From the NCBI GenBank assembly GCA_016931695.1, contig JAFGEI010000162.1, positions 1 to 61,312 on the forward strand: a DNA stretch of 61,312 bases, in the 5' to 3' direction. Positions 26,937 through 35,879 of this stretch are shown here, piece after piece (the first letter of the stretch is position 1; each line of letters begins with the position of its first letter). The notes beneath the pieces were generated by a model that was given only the letters and a program-made list of their open reading frames with translations, was not told where the DNA came from and did not search any database. The stretch is from Anaerolineae bacterium (GTDB lineage: Bacteria; Chloroflexota; Anaerolineae; B4-G1; DUEL01). Both the position numbers and the translations under genes were made by a program.

Positions 26937-27245
26937 ATGGCCAAGCAAAAGATCCGCATCCGTCTGAAAGCGTACGATCACCGCGTATTGGACGAGTCTG
27001 CCAAGCGCATCGTCGAAGCTGCTGAACGTACCGGGGCAACCGTCGTCGGGCCAGTACCCCTGCCGACGAGGATTGAACGGTTTACGGTGCGCCGCTCGAC
27101 GTTCATAGATAAAGACTCTCATGAGCATTTTGAGATTCGCACCCACAAGCGGTTGATTGACGTGGTTGAACCAGATAACAAGACCATCGATACGCTGATG
27201 CGGCTCAATTTGCCGGCCGGGGTGGATATCGAGATCAAACTGTAG
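26937..27245 (+). CDS. rpsJ: Small ribosomal subunit protein S10 (uS10)
   Basis: The 102-residue S10 is a 30S-head protein that also joins NusB in transcription antitermination. [15 protein letters not shown] and [16 protein letters not shown], followed by [16 protein letters not shown], are fully typical. It starts 3 bp after tuf, so the two are co-transcribed and probably coupled. Although S10 normally leads the S10 operon, here a very strong hairpin separates it from rplC, placing it at the end of the str-tuf unit. Confidence 0.98.
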   Translation: MAKQKIRIRLKAYDHRVLDESAKRIVEAAERTGATVVGPVPLPTRIERFTVRRSTFIDKDSHEHFEIRTHKRLIDVVEPDNKTIDTLMRLNLPAGVDIEIKL

Positions 27246-27253
27246 CGAATGCG

Positions 27254-27304
27254 CGAGTATACAAGCGTGCACGCTGTGTCTGCACGCTTGTATACTCGGG
27301 TTTT
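27254..27304 (+). terminator. 18-bp perfect hairpin between rpsJ and rplC
   Basis: The 18-nt arm at 27254-27271 is exactly complementary to 27281-27298 across a 9-nt loop, followed by GGTTTTG. It looks like an intrinsic terminator ending the tuf-rpsJ transcript or an attenuator controlling the large operon downstream. The remaining 170 bp before rplC hold no gene and only weak promoter-like matches; CTGCC and GGCAG arms near 27380 and 27412 could form another leader hairpin. Confidence 0.75.
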
Positions 27305-27476
27305 GTAGCTTCTCCAGCTGCTTATCTGGATGCTCTCTACCCGGACAAGAGAAGGGCGGGGGCAGGTAGGGAAGATCGCTGCCTGGGAGAGCACCGGGGC
27401 CGATTGGCTGGGCAGCGGTGAGTTTTGGAATGATGCGGCCGGTGTCGGCTGGCAGTTCCACGGAGGAAGTGAGACT

Positions 27477-28187
27477 TTGAAGGGAATTCTGGGCAAAAAG
27501 GTCGGCATGACCCAGGTCTTTGACGAACAAGATGCCGCTGTGCCGGTCACGGTGATCGAGGCCGGCCCCTGCTGGGTGATCCAGGTCAAGACGCCGGAGC
27601 AGGATGGGTACAGCGCTGTCCAACTGGGCTTTGAAAAAGTCAAGCCGGCGCGGTTGACCCGTGGACAGTTGGGCCACCTGGGCCAGTTGAAAAAGAGCGA
27701 ACAGCACCCCCAGCGACGTGTGTTGGCGGACGTGCCCCCTTTGCGCTACCTGCGCGAGTTTCGGGTCAAGGTGGGGGATCTGCCCCAAGAGGGCGAGCAA
27801 ATTACAGCCGCTGTCTTTGACGTCGGAGACCGGGTGGACGTTGTCGGTACGGCAAAGGGGCGGGGATTTGCCGGTGGAATCAAGCGCCATAACTTTAAGC
27901 GCCAGCCAAAAACCCACGGCCAGTCCGACCGCCACCGGGCGCCAGGTTCTGCTGGCGCGACGACGGGAACGGCCCGCGTCTTCAAGGGGAAGCGGATGCC
28001 GGGCCGCATGGGGGGGCACCGGGTCACATCTCAGAACCTCGAGGTCGTGCTGGTGGACCCGGAGCGTAACTTGCTGGCGGTCCGAGGCCCCGTGCCTGGA
28101 CCGCGCAACGGCCTGGTCGTGATCAAGCCAGCGCGCAAGCAAAAGGCTAGTCGGGGAGGAGATGAGGATGATCGTTCCCGTTCATAA
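27477..28187 (+). CDS. rplC: Large ribosomal subunit protein L3 (uL3)
   Basis: The 236-residue L3 is an early 50S assembly protein reaching toward the peptidyl transferase centre. The start KGILGKKVGMTQVFD and the central loop GTARVFKGKRMPGRMGG are conserved, as is GRGFAGGIKRHNFKR. The TTG at 27477 follows GGAGGA and sits exactly where L3 begins; the open frame upstream to 27330 is not conserved. The C-terminal tail (GGDEDDRSRS) is encoded by the part that overlaps rplD by 20 bp. Confidence 0.97.
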   Translation: MKGILGKKVGMTQVFDEQDAAVPVTVIEAGPCWVIQVKTPEQDGYSAVQLGFEKVKPARLTRGQLGHLGQLKKSEQHPQRRVLADVPPLRYLREFRVKVGDLPQEGEQITAAVFDVGDRVDVVGTAKGRGFAGGIKRHNFKRQPKTHGQSDRHRAPGSAGATTGTARVFKGKRMPGRMGGHRVTSQNLEVVLVDPERNLLAVRGPVPGPRNGLVVIKPARKQKASRGGDEDDRSRS

Positions 28188-28788
28188 CATGGCCGGCGAG
28201 AAGGTCGACGAGATCGAGTTGCGCCCGGATATCTTTGAGGTGCCGGTTAACGTGTCGCTGATGCACCAGGCTTTTGTGCGCCAGCGGGCGAACGCTCGCC
28301 AGGGTACGCACAAGGTCAAGACGCGCGGCGAAAACAACCGCTCCAAGTCCAAGTGGTACCGGCAGAAAGGGACGGGCCGCGCCCGGCACGGCAGTCGCAA
28401 TGCGCCGATTTTTGTCGGCGGTGGGATCGCGCACGGTCCCAGCCCGCGCAGCTATTTTAAGCGTATGCCGCGCAAGATGCGGCACGCTGCGTTGCGTAGT
28501 GCGCTCTCGGCCAAGGCTGCTGAACAGCAAATTGTCGTCTTGGACGAGCTGGCGTTCCAGGCACCCAAGACAAAGGATATGATTGCCGTGATAAAGAACC
28601 TGCGGGTGGGCGACAGCTTGCTCATCCTTTTGCCGGAGCAGGACCAGGTGGTGGAAAAGTCGGCCCGCAATATCCCCGGTGTCAAGACGCTGCGGGCGAA
28701 TTATTTGAATATCAAGGACCTCTTGCAGTACGATAACGTGCTGGTGCCCTTGGGTGCCCTAGAGGTCATCGAGCTCATTCTGGGGTAA
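28168..28788 (+). CDS. rplD: Large ribosomal subunit protein L4 (uL4)
   Basis: The 206-residue L4 binds 23S rRNA and lines the exit tunnel with an extended loop, visible as WYRQKGTGRARHGS and GGGIAHGPSPRSY. The loop length is normal. In E. coli L4 also represses the S10 operon through its leader. The ATG at 28168 is chosen because GGGGAGGA at 28153-28160 is optimally spaced; the ATG at 28162 is too close to it. The gene overlaps the end of rplC. Confidence 0.97.
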   Translation: MIVPVHNMAGEKVDEIELRPDIFEVPVNVSLMHQAFVRQRANARQGTHKVKTRGENNRSKSKWYRQKGTGRARHGSRNAPIFVGGGIAHGPSPRSYFKRMPRKMRHAALRSALSAKAAEQQIVVLDELAFQAPKTKDMIAVIKNLRVGDSLLILLPEQDQVVEKSARNIPGVKTLRANYLNIKDLLQYDNVLVPLGALEVIELILG

Positions 28789-28792
28789 GGCC

Positions 28793-29086
28793 ATGCATCT
28801 GTATGAGGTGATCAAGCGCCCTGTTATCACGGAAAAGAGCCGTTACCTGGCCCTGAGCCTGACTCAGTATACCTTTGAGGTGGATGGGCGGGCGAACAAG
28901 GCACAGGTAAAAGCGGCTGTGGAAAAGATCTATGGTGTGCAGGTCGAAAAGGTAAGCATGATGGTGATGCCTGGCAAGGCGAACAAGCGCTGGGGCCGCC
29001 GCCGGGTCGTGCGTCGATCGGCGTGGAAAAAGGCGATTGTGACGCTGGCCCAGGGACACAGCATCCCCATCTTTGAGGGAGGATAG
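28793..29086 (+). CDS. rplW: Large ribosomal subunit protein L23 (uL23)
   Basis: The 97-residue L23 sits at the exit of the peptide tunnel and is a docking site for trigger factor and [16 protein letters not shown] at the N-terminus and [20 protein letters not shown] are the family signatures. The C-terminal [16 protein letters not shown] replaces the shorter E. coli tail and is common in other phyla. It begins 4 bp after rplD and ends 1 bp before rplB. Confidence 0.97.
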   Translation: MHLYEVIKRPVITEKSRYLALSLTQYTFEVDGRANKAQVKAAVEKIYGVQVEKVSMMVMPGKANKRWGRRRVVRRSAWKKAIVTLAQGHSIPIFEGG

Positions 29087-29087
29087 C

Positions 29088-29924
29088 ATGGCGGTCAAGG
29101 TATACAAGCCAACGTCGCCCGGGCGGCGGGGAATGACGGCCTCGACCTTTGAAGAGGTCACCCGGGCCAAGCCAGAGCGAAGCCTGGTGACCTCGTTGCG
29201 CCAGAAAAGCGGGCGCAACGCCAACGGTCGGATCACGATTCGCCACCGCGGCGGGGGGCACAAGCGCCGTTACCGCATCATCGATTTCAAGCGCGACAAG
29301 CTTGGCATCCCGGCCCGGGTTGTTTCCATCGAGTATGACCCGAACCGCTCGGCGCGCATCGCCCTGCTTGTCTATGCCGATGGCGAGAAGCGGTACGTCA
29401 TCGCCCCTCTCGGCCTGCAGGTTGGCGATACGTTGATGAACGGGGCCGATGCCGAGATCCGCGTCGGCAATGCCCTCCCGTTGCACAGCATCCCCTTGGG
29501 CACGATGCTGCACAATGTGGAGCTGTACCCGGGGCGGGGCGGGCAGATGGTTCGCTCCGCTGGAACTTCGGCCCAGTTGTTGGCCAAGGAAGGGGATTAC
29601 GCCACGCTGCGGCTCCCCAGCGGCGAGGTGCGGTTGGTGCGCCAGGAGTGTATGGCGACCATCGGCCAGGTGGGGAACGTGGATCATGGCAACATCAAGC
29701 TGGGCAAGGCCGGTCGCAAGCGCTGGTTGGGCCGCCGCCCGCACGTGCGAGGTTCGGCGATGAGTCCGCGCGATCACCCGCACGGTGGTGGTGAGGGCCG
29801 CACGCCCATCGGCCTGCCTGGGCCCAAGAGCCCGTGGGGCAAGCCGACGTTGGGCAAAAAGACCCGCCGCAACAAGCGCACGAACAAGTACATCGTCCGG
29901 CGGCGAGGCGCGCGAAGACGCTAG
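29088..29924 (+). CDS. rplB: Large ribosomal subunit protein L2 (uL2)
   Basis: The 278-residue L2 is needed for subunit joining and peptidyl transfer. [16 protein letters not shown] begins the protein, [12 protein letters not shown] is in the OB-like core, and the C-terminal [13 protein letters not shown] segment with the conserved His is intact. GAGGGAGG precedes the ATG at 29088; an in-frame start 15 bp upstream lies in rplW and is not conserved. Length is as in other bacteria. Confidence 0.98.
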   Translation: MAVKVYKPTSPGRRGMTASTFEEVTRAKPERSLVTSLRQKSGRNANGRITIRHRGGGHKRRYRIIDFKRDKLGIPARVVSIEYDPNRSARIALLVYADGEKRYVIAPLGLQVGDTLMNGADAEIRVGNALPLHSIPLGTMLHNVELYPGRGGQMVRSAGTSAQLLAKEGDYATLRLPSGEVRLVRQECMATIGQVGNVDHGNIKLGKAGRKRWLGRRPHVRGSAMSPRDHPHGGGEGRTPIGLPGPKSPWGKPTLGKKTRRNKRTNKYIVRRRGARRR

Positions 29925-29951
29925 TTCGATTGGGTTGAATGGAGAGATAAC

Positions 29952-30239
29952 ATGTCGCGGTCGCTGAAAAAAGGTCCGTACGTCAATCCGAAACTGTTGA
30001 AAAAGGTCGAGTCGATGAACCGCTCTGGGGAAAAACGGGTCATCCGTACCTGGTCGCGCGATTCGACGATCTTTCCCCAGATGGTGGGGCATACGATTGC
30101 AATTCACGATGGCCGGAGGCACGTGCCCATCTATGTGACAGAGAACATGGTGGGGCACAAGTTGGGCGAATTTGCGCCTACCCGGACGTTCCGCGGCCAC
30201 ATCGTGAAGGAGAAGAAGGGCAAGGTCCGCCGCATGTAG
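29952..30239 (+). CDS. rpsS: Small ribosomal subunit protein S19 (uS19)
   Basis: The 95-residue S19 forms a complex with S13 in the 30S head and contacts A-site tRNA regions and bridge B1a. [18 protein letters not shown] at the start and [28 protein letters not shown] (seen in two parts: [16 protein letters not shown] and [10 protein letters not shown]) are canonical. GGAGAGAT upstream provides the ribosome site. Position between rplB and rplV is standard. Confidence 0.98.
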   Translation: MSRSLKKGPYVNPKLLKKVESMNRSGEKRVIRTWSRDSTIFPQMVGHTIAIHDGRRHVPIYVTENMVGHKLGEFAPTRTFRGHIVKEKKGKVRRM

Positions 30240-30260
30240 GGCGGGTAGAGGGAGAGGGAG

Positions 30261-30620
30261 ATGGAAGTTCGCGCACAGGCGAAGCATATATCCATGTCGG
30301 CGCGGAAAGTGCGCCGGGTGATTGACCAGGTGCGAGGGATGGACGTGGTTGGAGCGCTGGAGGTACTCTGCTTTTTGCCGCACGCTGCTGCCCATCCGGT
30401 AGAAAAGCTGATTCGTTCCGCCGTCGCCAATGCGGAGGAGAACGTCGGCCTTTCGCGGGAGAACCTCTACATATCCCACATCGTGGCAGACGAGGGGCCG
30501 GGCGTGATGCCGGGCAAGGGACGACGGCCGCGCTTCGGTGGGCGGGGGCGCTATCGCCCCATCCGCAAACGCTCTTCTCACATCGCGGTGGTTCTAAGCG
30601 AGTTGGATGAAGACATGTAA
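30261..30620 (+). CDS. rplV: Large ribosomal subunit protein L22 (uL22) with a long tunnel hairpin
   Basis: The 119-residue L22 lines the exit tunnel. AKHISMSARKVRRVIDQVRG and RKRSSHIAVVL are typical. The beta-hairpin that reaches into the tunnel is longer than usual: between DEGP and KRSSHI there are 22 residues rather than the 17 found in E. coli and Bacillus, with a Gly/Arg-rich tip (GVMPGKGRRPRFGG). Changes in this loop are known to alter macrolide binding or nascent-chain stalling. No frame disturbance is seen, and the flanking parts are normal. Confidence 0.97.
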   Translation: MEVRAQAKHISMSARKVRRVIDQVRGMDVVGALEVLCFLPHAAAHPVEKLIRSAVANAEENVGLSRENLYISHIVADEGPGVMPGKGRRPRFGGRGRYRPIRKRSSHIAVVLSELDEDM

Positions 30621-30648
30621 GGTGCTGTACCTTTAGAGGAGGACGGAC

Positions 30649-31308
30649 TTGGGACGAAAAGTGCATCCGTATGGTTTCCGGCTGAAGGTCATTCGTGACT
30701 GGAAGGCGCGCTGGTATGCCGAGGGAACGGCGTATGGGGATCTCCTTCAAGAAGACCTGGCAATCCGTGACTTGATCGCCACGGACTTGGCGAACGCGGC
30801 CATTTCACGCGTCGAGATCGAACGGTTCCCCAACCAGGTTCAGGTGATCATCTGGACCGCCCGGCCGGGCATTGTTATTGGCCGCAAGGGTGCCTCGGTA
30901 AAGGCTTTGCGCCGGGACCTGGAGGAACTGACCGGCAAGAGGGTGCATGTCGACGTGCAGGAGGTGGAGCAGCCGGAACTGGATGCCCGGCTTGTCGCAC
31001 AGAACATTGTGGCCCAATTAGAACGGCGGATTTCGCATGGCCGGGCGATGAAGCGGGCGATCCAGCAGGCGATGCGAGCTGGGGCGGAAGGCGTCATGCT
31101 CATCTGCAAAGGGCGCATTGGGGGGGCAGAGATGGCCCGCCCGGTTTCGATGCGCGAAGGGCAGGTGCCGCGGCAGACCCTCCGGGCGGATATTGATTAC
31201 GCCATTGAGGAGGCGCACACCACCTATGGACGGATCGGGGTCAAGGTGTGGATTTACAAGGGTGAGGTGCTGCCCGAGGTAGAGGAAAAAGAGCCTTTCA
31301 TCGTCTAG
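30649..31308 (+). CDS. rpsC: Small ribosomal subunit protein S3 (uS3)
   Basis: The 219-residue S3 is a 30S-head protein at the mRNA entry channel. [17 protein letters not shown] at the N-terminus, the KH-domain GxxG loop in [15 protein letters not shown], and the C-terminal [12 protein letters not shown] are present. The TTG at 30649, after AGAGGAGGA, is the start expected for the conserved GRKVHP. It lies 28 bp after rplV. Confidence 0.98.
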   Translation: MGRKVHPYGFRLKVIRDWKARWYAEGTAYGDLLQEDLAIRDLIATDLANAAISRVEIERFPNQVQVIIWTARPGIVIGRKGASVKALRRDLEELTGKRVHVDVQEVEQPELDARLVAQNIVAQLERRISHGRAMKRAIQQAMRAGAEGVMLICKGRIGGAEMARPVSMREGQVPRQTLRADIDYAIEEAHTTYGRIGVKVWIYKGEVLPEVEEKEPFIV

Positions 31309-31333
31309 CACCTTTATCTGGGAGGATGGACCG

Positions 31334-31756
31334 ATGTTGATGCCAAAGCGGGTCAAGTACCGCAAACAGTTTCGAGGACGCATGAAAGGCAGGGCCAGCC
31401 GGGGGACCGAGGTCTCGTTCGGCGAGTACGGCCTGCAGGCGATGGAGCCAGCCTGGATCACCAGCCGCCAGATTGAAGCGGCACGGCGGGCGATTGTCCG
31501 CCACGTCCGCCGGCGCGGCAAGTATTGGGTCCGCATCTTTCCCGACAAGCCGGTCACGGCAAAGCCCGCCGAGACGCGGATGGGAAAGGGGAAAGGCGCG
31601 GTCGATCACTGGGTGGCAGTGGTAAAACCGGGCCGGATTCTCTTCGAGTTGGCCGGTGTTGCAGAGGAACAGGCCCAGGAAGCCATGCAGCTCGCGGCGA
31701 GCAAGTTGCCGATCAAGTGCCAGTTCGTCGTACGCCAGGATTTGGTGGGAGAGTGA
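31334..31756 (+). CDS. rplP: Large ribosomal subunit protein L16 (uL16)
   Basis: The 140-residue L16 organises the A-site tRNA region of the 50[20 protein letters not shown] begins the protein, and [10 protein letters not shown]-like ([16 protein letters not shown]) and [17 protein letters not shown] are the conserved contacts. GGGAGGA precedes the start. Three bases separate its stop from rpmC. Confidence 0.98.
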   Translation: MLMPKRVKYRKQFRGRMKGRASRGTEVSFGEYGLQAMEPAWITSRQIEAARRAIVRHVRRRGKYWVRIFPDKPVTAKPAETRMGKGKGAVDHWVAVVKPGRILFELAGVAEEQAQEAMQLAASKLPIKCQFVVRQDLVGE

Positions 31757-31758
31757 TC

Positions 31759-31977
31759 ATGCTGGCAAGGGACTTTCGAAAGTTGACCGATGAACAGCTG
31801 GCGGGCCGGCTGGAGGATTCGTACCGCGAGTTGTTCAACCTGCGTCAGGGGTGGTATATGGGCCAGATGGAGGACAATAACCGCATTATCGCGGTCAAGC
31901 GGGACATTGCCCGCATCAAGACCGTGCTGCGAGAGCGGGAGTTGGCTGCAATGATCATGGAAGGAGGCGCGCAGTGA
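31759..31977 (+). CDS. rpmC: Large ribosomal subunit protein L29 (uL29)
   Basis: The 72-residue L29 is a two-helix protein at the tunnel exit beside L23. [19 protein letters not shown] and [13 protein letters not shown], then [16 protein letters not shown], match the family. ATG 31759 follows GGGAGAG. Its final codons overlap the rpsQ start by 4 bp (GTGA). Confidence 0.95.
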   Translation: MLARDFRKLTDEQLAGRLEDSYRELFNLRQGWYMGQMEDNNRIIAVKRDIARIKTVLRERELAAMIMEGGAQ

Positions 31978-32246
31978 GAGAGCGGCGCAAGCAGTTGACA
32001 GGGCGCGTCATCAGCGACAAGATGGACAAGACTGTTGTGGTGTTGGTCGAGCAGACTCGCCGTCATCCACGCTATGGAAAAGTGATCCGGGTGCGCAAAA
32101 AGTTTTACGCCCACGATCAGGAGAACATCTGCCAGCTGGGGGATACGGTGCTCATCGTCGAGTCCAGGCCAATCAGCCGGAACAAGCGCTGGGTGGTGGA
32201 GCAGATCGTCGATCGCGGTCAAGTGCTGGGGGAGGTGGCGGCATGA
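31974..32246 (+). CDS. rpsQ: Small ribosomal subunit protein S17 (uS17)
   Basis: The 90-residue S17 is an OB-fold primary 16S binder. [20 protein letters not shown] and [18 protein letters not shown] are the conserved strands and loop, followed by [18 protein letters not shown]. The GTG start overlaps rpmC, and AAGGAGG lies just before it within rpmC. The stop overlaps the rplN ATG by 4 bp, so three genes form a coupled chain. Confidence 0.98.
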   Translation: MRERRKQLTGRVISDKMDKTVVVLVEQTRRHPRYGKVIRVRKKFYAHDQENICQLGDTVLIVESRPISRNKRWVVEQIVDRGQVLGEVAA

Positions 32247-32614
32247 TCCAGCAGGAGTCTCGCCTGCGCGTCGCCGACAACTCTGGCGCAAAAGAGATTC
32301 TGTGCATCCGCGTGCTGGGCGGGTCGAAGCGGCGATACGGCCACGTTGGCGATACAATCGTTGCCTCGGTGAAACAAGCTGCTCCCAATTCCGCCGTCAA
32401 AAAGGGCGAGGTGATTCGGGCGGTGATCGTCCGTACCGCCAAAGAGTACCGCCGCCCCGATGGCTCGTCGATCCGCTTTGACGACAACGCCGTAGTCTTG
32501 CTGGATGCCGACGGATCAAACCCCCGTGGCACGCGCATCTTTGGGCCTGTGGCGCGGGAACTGCGTGACAAGGGATTTATGAAGATTATATCCCTGGCCC
32601 CAGAGGTACTCTAA
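32243..32614 (+). CDS. rplN: Large ribosomal subunit protein L14 (uL14)
   Basis: The 123-residue L14 forms intersubunit bridges and is the docking site of Rsf[19 protein letters not shown] at the N-terminus and [20 protein letters not shown] near the end are invariant features. Length is standard (122-123). The ATG overlaps rpsQ (ATGA). Confidence 0.98.
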   Translation: MIQQESRLRVADNSGAKEILCIRVLGGSKRRYGHVGDTIVASVKQAAPNSAVKKGEVIRAVIVRTAKEYRRPDGSSIRFDDNAVVLLDADGSNPRGTRIFGPVARELRDKGFMKIISLAPEVL

Positions 32615-32640
32615 GGGTTGGGTGGCAAAGGAGTAGAACG

Positions 32641-32967
32641 TTGGGCGTCCGAATTAAGAAAGGTGACACGGTCGAAGTGATCTCGGGAAATGACCAGGGA
32701 TTGCGCGGCCGCGTGATGCGAGTGATTCCAAAAGACGACCGGGTGGTGGTGTCAGGGGTGAACATTATCAAAAAGCACCAGCGTCCGGTTCGCGCAGGAC
32801 GGAGCGAGGTACAGCCGGGCATTATCGAGTTCGAGGCCCCCATTCAGGCCTCCTGCGTGATGCTGGTCTGTCCTCATTGCAACGAACGCAGCCGGGTTCA
32901 GTTCAGCCTTCTGGAGGATGGTCGGAAGGTGCGCCGCTGCAAACGGTGTGCGCAAGTGATCGACTAG
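32641..32967 (+). CDS. rplX: Large ribosomal subunit protein L24, zinc-ribbon form (uL24)
   Basis: The 108-residue L24 starts 50S assembly and lies near the tunnel exit. The KOW-type core [19 protein letters not shown] is followed by [11 protein letters not shown]. The C-terminus has CPHC (about residues 80-83) and CKRC (about 101-104), a zinc knuckle absent from E. coli L24 but found in other phyla. The TTG start follows a GGAG-containing stretch (CAAAGGAG). Its stop lies 19 bp before rplE. Confidence 0.96.
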   Translation: MGVRIKKGDTVEVISGNDQGLRGRVMRVIPKDDRVVVSGVNIIKKHQRPVRAGRSEVQPGIIEFEAPIQASCVMLVCPHCNERSRVQFSLLEDGRKVRRCKRCAQVID

Positions 32968-32986
32968 TTTGCTGGAGAGGGTAGGA

Positions 32987-33529
32987 ATGCAGCGATTGCA
33001 AATGCTCTATCAGGAACACGTTCGTTCGACGATGATGAAATCGTTCGGATATCGGAACGTGATGGAAGTGCCAACGGTCAAAAAGATCATTGTCAATATC
33101 GGGATGGGAGAGGCGCTGGACAATCCAAAGGCATTGGACTTTGCGGTGCAGGATATCGTAAAGATTACAGGCCAGCGGCCGGTCGTCACCCGCGCTCGCA
33201 GATCGATTGCCAGCTTCAAGCTGCGCGAGGGCCGGGCCGTAGGGGTCAAGGTGACGCTGCGCGGTGAGCGGATGTGGGCCTTTCTCGATCGGTTGTGCAA
33301 CGTGGCGTTGCCTCGTCAGCGGGACTTTCGTGGAGTTTCCGATTCCTTCGATGGGCGGGGGAACTATACGTTGGGGCTGCGGGAACAGTTGGTCTTTCCA
33401 GAGATTGATTACGATAAAATCGACAAGATCCGCGGGATGGAGATCTCCATTGTCACCTCAGCCAAGACGGACGAGGAGGGGCGGCGGCTGTTAGAGTTGT
33501 TGGGGATGCCGTTCCGCCGCGGGAATTAA
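32987..33529 (+). CDS. rplE: Large ribosomal subunit protein L5 (uL5)
   Basis: The 180-residue L5 binds 5S rRNA and contacts S13 and P-site t[40 protein letters not shown] (in segments [16 protein letters not shown] and [17 protein letters not shown]) and [17 protein letters not shown] are conserved. The ATG at 32987 after GAGGGTAGGA is preferred to an in-frame TTG at 32969, which would add six unconserved residues and lie closer to rplX. Confidence 0.97.
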   Translation: MQRLQMLYQEHVRSTMMKSFGYRNVMEVPTVKKIIVNIGMGEALDNPKALDFAVQDIVKITGQRPVVTRARRSIASFKLREGRAVGVKVTLRGERMWAFLDRLCNVALPRQRDFRGVSDSFDGRGNYTLGLREQLVFPEIDYDKIDKIRGMEISIVTSAKTDEEGRRLLELLGMPFRRGN

Positions 33530-33540
33530 CGGAGGAAGGG

Positions 33541-33723
33541 ATGACGAGAAAGTGCCTGCCGATTCGAGAGACCCGGCGAAAGTACAAGGTGCAAGTGCGA
33601 AATCGCTGTCAGCGGTGTGGTCGACCCCGTGGTTATTATCGCCGCTTCCAGTTGTGCCGTATCTGCTTGCGTGAGTTGGCGCTGGAGGGGAAAATCCCCG
33701 GCGTTGTCAAGTCCAGTTGGTAG
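33541..33723 (+). CDS. rpsN: Small ribosomal subunit protein S14, zinc type (uS14)
   Basis: The 60-residue S14 is the short type Z form, with two CxxC pairs (CQRCGRP and LCRICLREL) that bind one zinc ion. It stabilises the 30S head. [20 protein letters not shown] and the C-terminal [11 protein letters not shown] are typical. GGAGGAAGG precedes the ATG. It is a C+ form, as are S4, L24 and L36 in this window. Confidence 0.97.
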   Translation: MTRKCLPIRETRRKYKVQVRNRCQRCGRPRGYYRRFQLCRICLRELALEGKIPGVVKSSW

Positions 33724-33738
33724 GAAGAGGACGGTTTG

Positions 33739-34152
33739 ATGACAGTGACAGATCCGATTGCTGATATGTTGGCGCGTGTCCGAAATGCTGCTGCCGTCGG
33801 GCACCCCGCGGTAGAGATGCCTTCGTCCAAGATGAAGATCGCCATCGCGCGTGTTCTGAAGGACGAAGGGTTCATCGACAGTTATCAGGTGGTGGAAAGC
33901 GACGAGCAGCCCCGTTACCGCTTGGTGATTTACCTCAAATATGTGGGTGAGCGCAGAGAGCGCCGTCCCGTCATCACTGGCCTCAAACGGGTCAGCAAGC
34001 CCGGCCGCCGGGTCTATACGGGGGCGCATGATATCCCTTGGGTGCGCAGTGGGATGGGGATTGCGATCCTCACCACGCCCAAGGGGGTGTTGACAGGACA
34101 GCAGGCCCGCCGGCTTGGCGTCGGGGGAGAAATCCTCTGCTACGTCTGGTAG
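33739..34152 (+). CDS. rpsH: Small ribosomal subunit protein S8 (uS8)
   Basis: The 137-residue S8 is a primary binder of the 16S central domain and in E. coli represses the spc operon. [16 protein letters not shown] starts the protein, and [16 protein letters not shown] and GGEILCYVW end it, all canonical. The ATG at 33739 is preferred over the TTG one codon before. It lies 15 bp after rpsN. Confidence 0.98.
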   Translation: MTVTDPIADMLARVRNAAAVGHPAVEMPSSKMKIAIARVLKDEGFIDSYQVVESDEQPRYRLVIYLKYVGERRERRPVITGLKRVSKPGRRVYTGAHDIPWVRSGMGIAILTTPKGVLTGQQARRLGVGGEILCYVW

Positions 34153-34188
34153 ACAGGCGGCAGCGTTGGATGTAGGGGGAGAAGAGAC

Positions 34189-34731
34189 ATGTCACGAATT
34201 GGCCGCATGCCAATTCCCTTGCCTGAAGGGGTTACGGTAGATATCAAGGGGAATCGGGTAAAGGTCCGTGGCCCGAAAGGGGAGTTGAGTCAAACCTTTG
34301 ACCCTTCGATGCGCATCAAGTTGGAGGATAACGTCCTGCAAGTATTCCGCCCCGGCGACGATCGTCGACACAGGGCCCTGCACGGGCTGACGCGCGCCCT
34401 GCTGGCGAACATGGTGACGGGAGTCTTTGAGGGGTTCCAAAAGCAGCTGCAGATCGAAGGAGTCGGCTATCGGGCCGACGTGAAAGCCGATGGAACCCTG
34501 GAGATGGGCCTGGGATACTCGCACCTGGTGCTTGTTGAGCCGCCGGAGGGGATTTCCTTTGAGGTCGAACCTCGCAGCCGGGTGATCACGGTTTCTGGAA
34601 TCAACAAGCAAGTGGTAGGGCAGATTGCCGCCGTGATCCGCGCCAAGCGTCCCCCAGAGCCGTATCGGGGCAAGGGAATTCGCTATGTTGACGAACAGAT
34701 ACGCCGCAAGGCGGGCAAGACGGGTGTGTAG
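34189..34731 (+). CDS. rplF: Large ribosomal subunit protein L6 (uL6)
   Basis: The 180-residue L6 has two related domains and binds near the sarcin-ricin loop. SRIGRMPIPLPEGVTV and VKVRGPKGELS open it, GYRADVKADGTLEMGLGYSH lies in the middle, and KRPPEPYRGKGIRYVDE near the C-terminus is the conserved RNA-contact region. GGGGGAGAAGAG precedes the ATG. Confidence 0.98.
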   Translation: MSRIGRMPIPLPEGVTVDIKGNRVKVRGPKGELSQTFDPSMRIKLEDNVLQVFRPGDDRRHRALHGLTRALLANMVTGVFEGFQKQLQIEGVGYRADVKADGTLEMGLGYSHLVLVEPPEGISFEVEPRSRVITVSGINKQVVGQIAAVIRAKRPPEPYRGKGIRYVDEQIRRKAGKTGV

Positions 34732-34743
34732 GAGTGTGAGCGG

Positions 34744-35109
34744 ATGGGTGAAAAGGATCGTCGTCTAGGGCGGCTACGCCGTCGCCAGCAGATTCGCAAA
34801 AAGGTTTTTGGTACGCCAGACCGCCCGCGCCTCTGCGTATTTCGCAGCCTGCGGCATATCTATGCCCAAATCATCGATGACACGACCGGCCACACTTTGA
34901 TCGCCGCGTCCACCCTCGATACCCACGTCCGGGAAGAATTGGGGGAGATGAAAAAGACGGCGCAGGCAGAGGTGGTCGGTAGGGTCTTGGCCCGCCGCGC
35001 TCTGGAAAAAGGGGTGACGACGGTTGTCTTTGACCGCGGGGGGTACAAGTATCACGGCCGGGTCAAGGCGCTGGCTGAGGCTGCGCGTAAGGCGGGGTTG
35101 GAATTCTAG
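34744..35109 (+). CDS. rplR: Large ribosomal subunit protein L18 (uL18)
   Basis: The 121-residue L18 carries 5S rRNA into the central protuberance. [21 protein letters not shown] and [26 protein letters not shown] (in two parts) are characteristic. It begins 12 bp after rplF. The gap to rpsE is 45 bp and contains only a GGAGGCGG ribosome site. Confidence 0.98.
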   Translation: MGEKDRRLGRLRRRQQIRKKVFGTPDRPRLCVFRSLRHIYAQIIDDTTGHTLIAASTLDTHVREELGEMKKTAQAEVVGRVLARRALEKGVTTVVFDRGGYKYHGRVKALAEAARKAGLEF

Positions 35110-35154
35110 CGTGTGGGGTGGGTTTTCCCCTATCACACGGGCGACGGAGGCGGA

Positions 35155-35691
35155 ATGAGCAGGAATATACGGGACCGCGAAGTATTTGAAGAGCAAGAAG
35201 AGCTGGACGAGCGCGTAATCAGCATCGACCGCGTGGCCAAGGTGGTCAAGGGCGGCCGGCGCTTTGGCTTCCGCGTGGTCGCTGCGGCGGGAGACAACAA
35301 TGGGACAGTGGGGATTGGCGTCGGCAAGGCGAGGTCAGTGCCGGACGCCATCCGCAAGGCGACGGAGCGGGCGCGCAGTTCGATGCGCCCGATCCCCCTC
35401 GTGGGCCAGACAATTCCGCACCAGGTGACGGGTGTGTGTGGCGGGGCGCAGGTGTTGATCAAGCCCGCTTCTCCAGGCACAGGCGTCATCGCTGGCGGCG
35501 GGGTGCGCGCCGTGTTGGAGGTGGCCGGTGTGCGCGATGTGCTGACCAAGTCGTTGGGCAGCGCCAATGTCCTCAATGTCGTCACGGCGACGTACAATGG
35601 CTTGCTCCAGCTCCGCTCCGCCGAGGACGTGGCCCGCGAGCGCGGGCTGCCCAAGGCGCAGGTGATGTCGTTTTGGAGGCGCGGGCAATGA
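35155..35691 (+). CDS. rpsE: Small ribosomal subunit protein S5 (uS5)
   Basis: The 178-residue S5 helps decoding accuracy and mRNA unwinding at the entry channel. [36 protein letters not shown] and the loop [20 protein letters not shown] are typical, as is [19 protein letters not shown] 35155 follows GGAGGCGG; the in-frame extension to 35113 is unconserved. The stop overlaps rpmD (ATGA). Confidence 0.97.
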   Translation: MSRNIRDREVFEEQEELDERVISIDRVAKVVKGGRRFGFRVVAAAGDNNGTVGIGVGKARSVPDAIRKATERARSSMRPIPLVGQTIPHQVTGVCGGAQVLIKPASPGTGVIAGGGVRAVLEVAGVRDVLTKSLGSANVLNVVTATYNGLLQLRSAEDVARERGLPKAQVMSFWRRGQ

Positions 35692-35879
35692 GTGGCAAGG
35701 TCCTGCGAATCACATTGACCAAAAGCCCCATTGGCTACTCGGAGCGACAGAAACGGACGGTGCGGGCGTTGGGCCTGCGCAAGATAAACCAGGTGGTTGA
35801 ACAAGCCGATACGCCGGTGATTCGCGGTATGGTGGCCAAGGTGAGTCATTTGCTGACTGTAGAAGAGGTTGAAACATGA
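35688..35879 (+). CDS. rpmD: Large ribosomal subunit protein L30 (uL30)
   Basis: The 63-residue L30 is a small ferredoxin-fold-like 50S protein. [20 protein letters not shown] and [20 protein letters not shown] (in parts) followed by [16 protein letters not shown] identify it. It is overlapped by rpsE at its start and by rplO at its end, both as ATGA, so translation of the three is coupled. Confidence 0.96.
   Translation: MSGKVLRITLTKSPIGYSERQKRTVRALGLRKINQVVEQADTPVIRGMVAKVSHLLTVEEVET

Noticed and set aside
25569-28142. Minus-strand open frame of 857 codons across tuf-rpsJ-rplC
   Set aside because: Antisense shadow of essential genes and spans their intergenic hairpin; no recognisable product.
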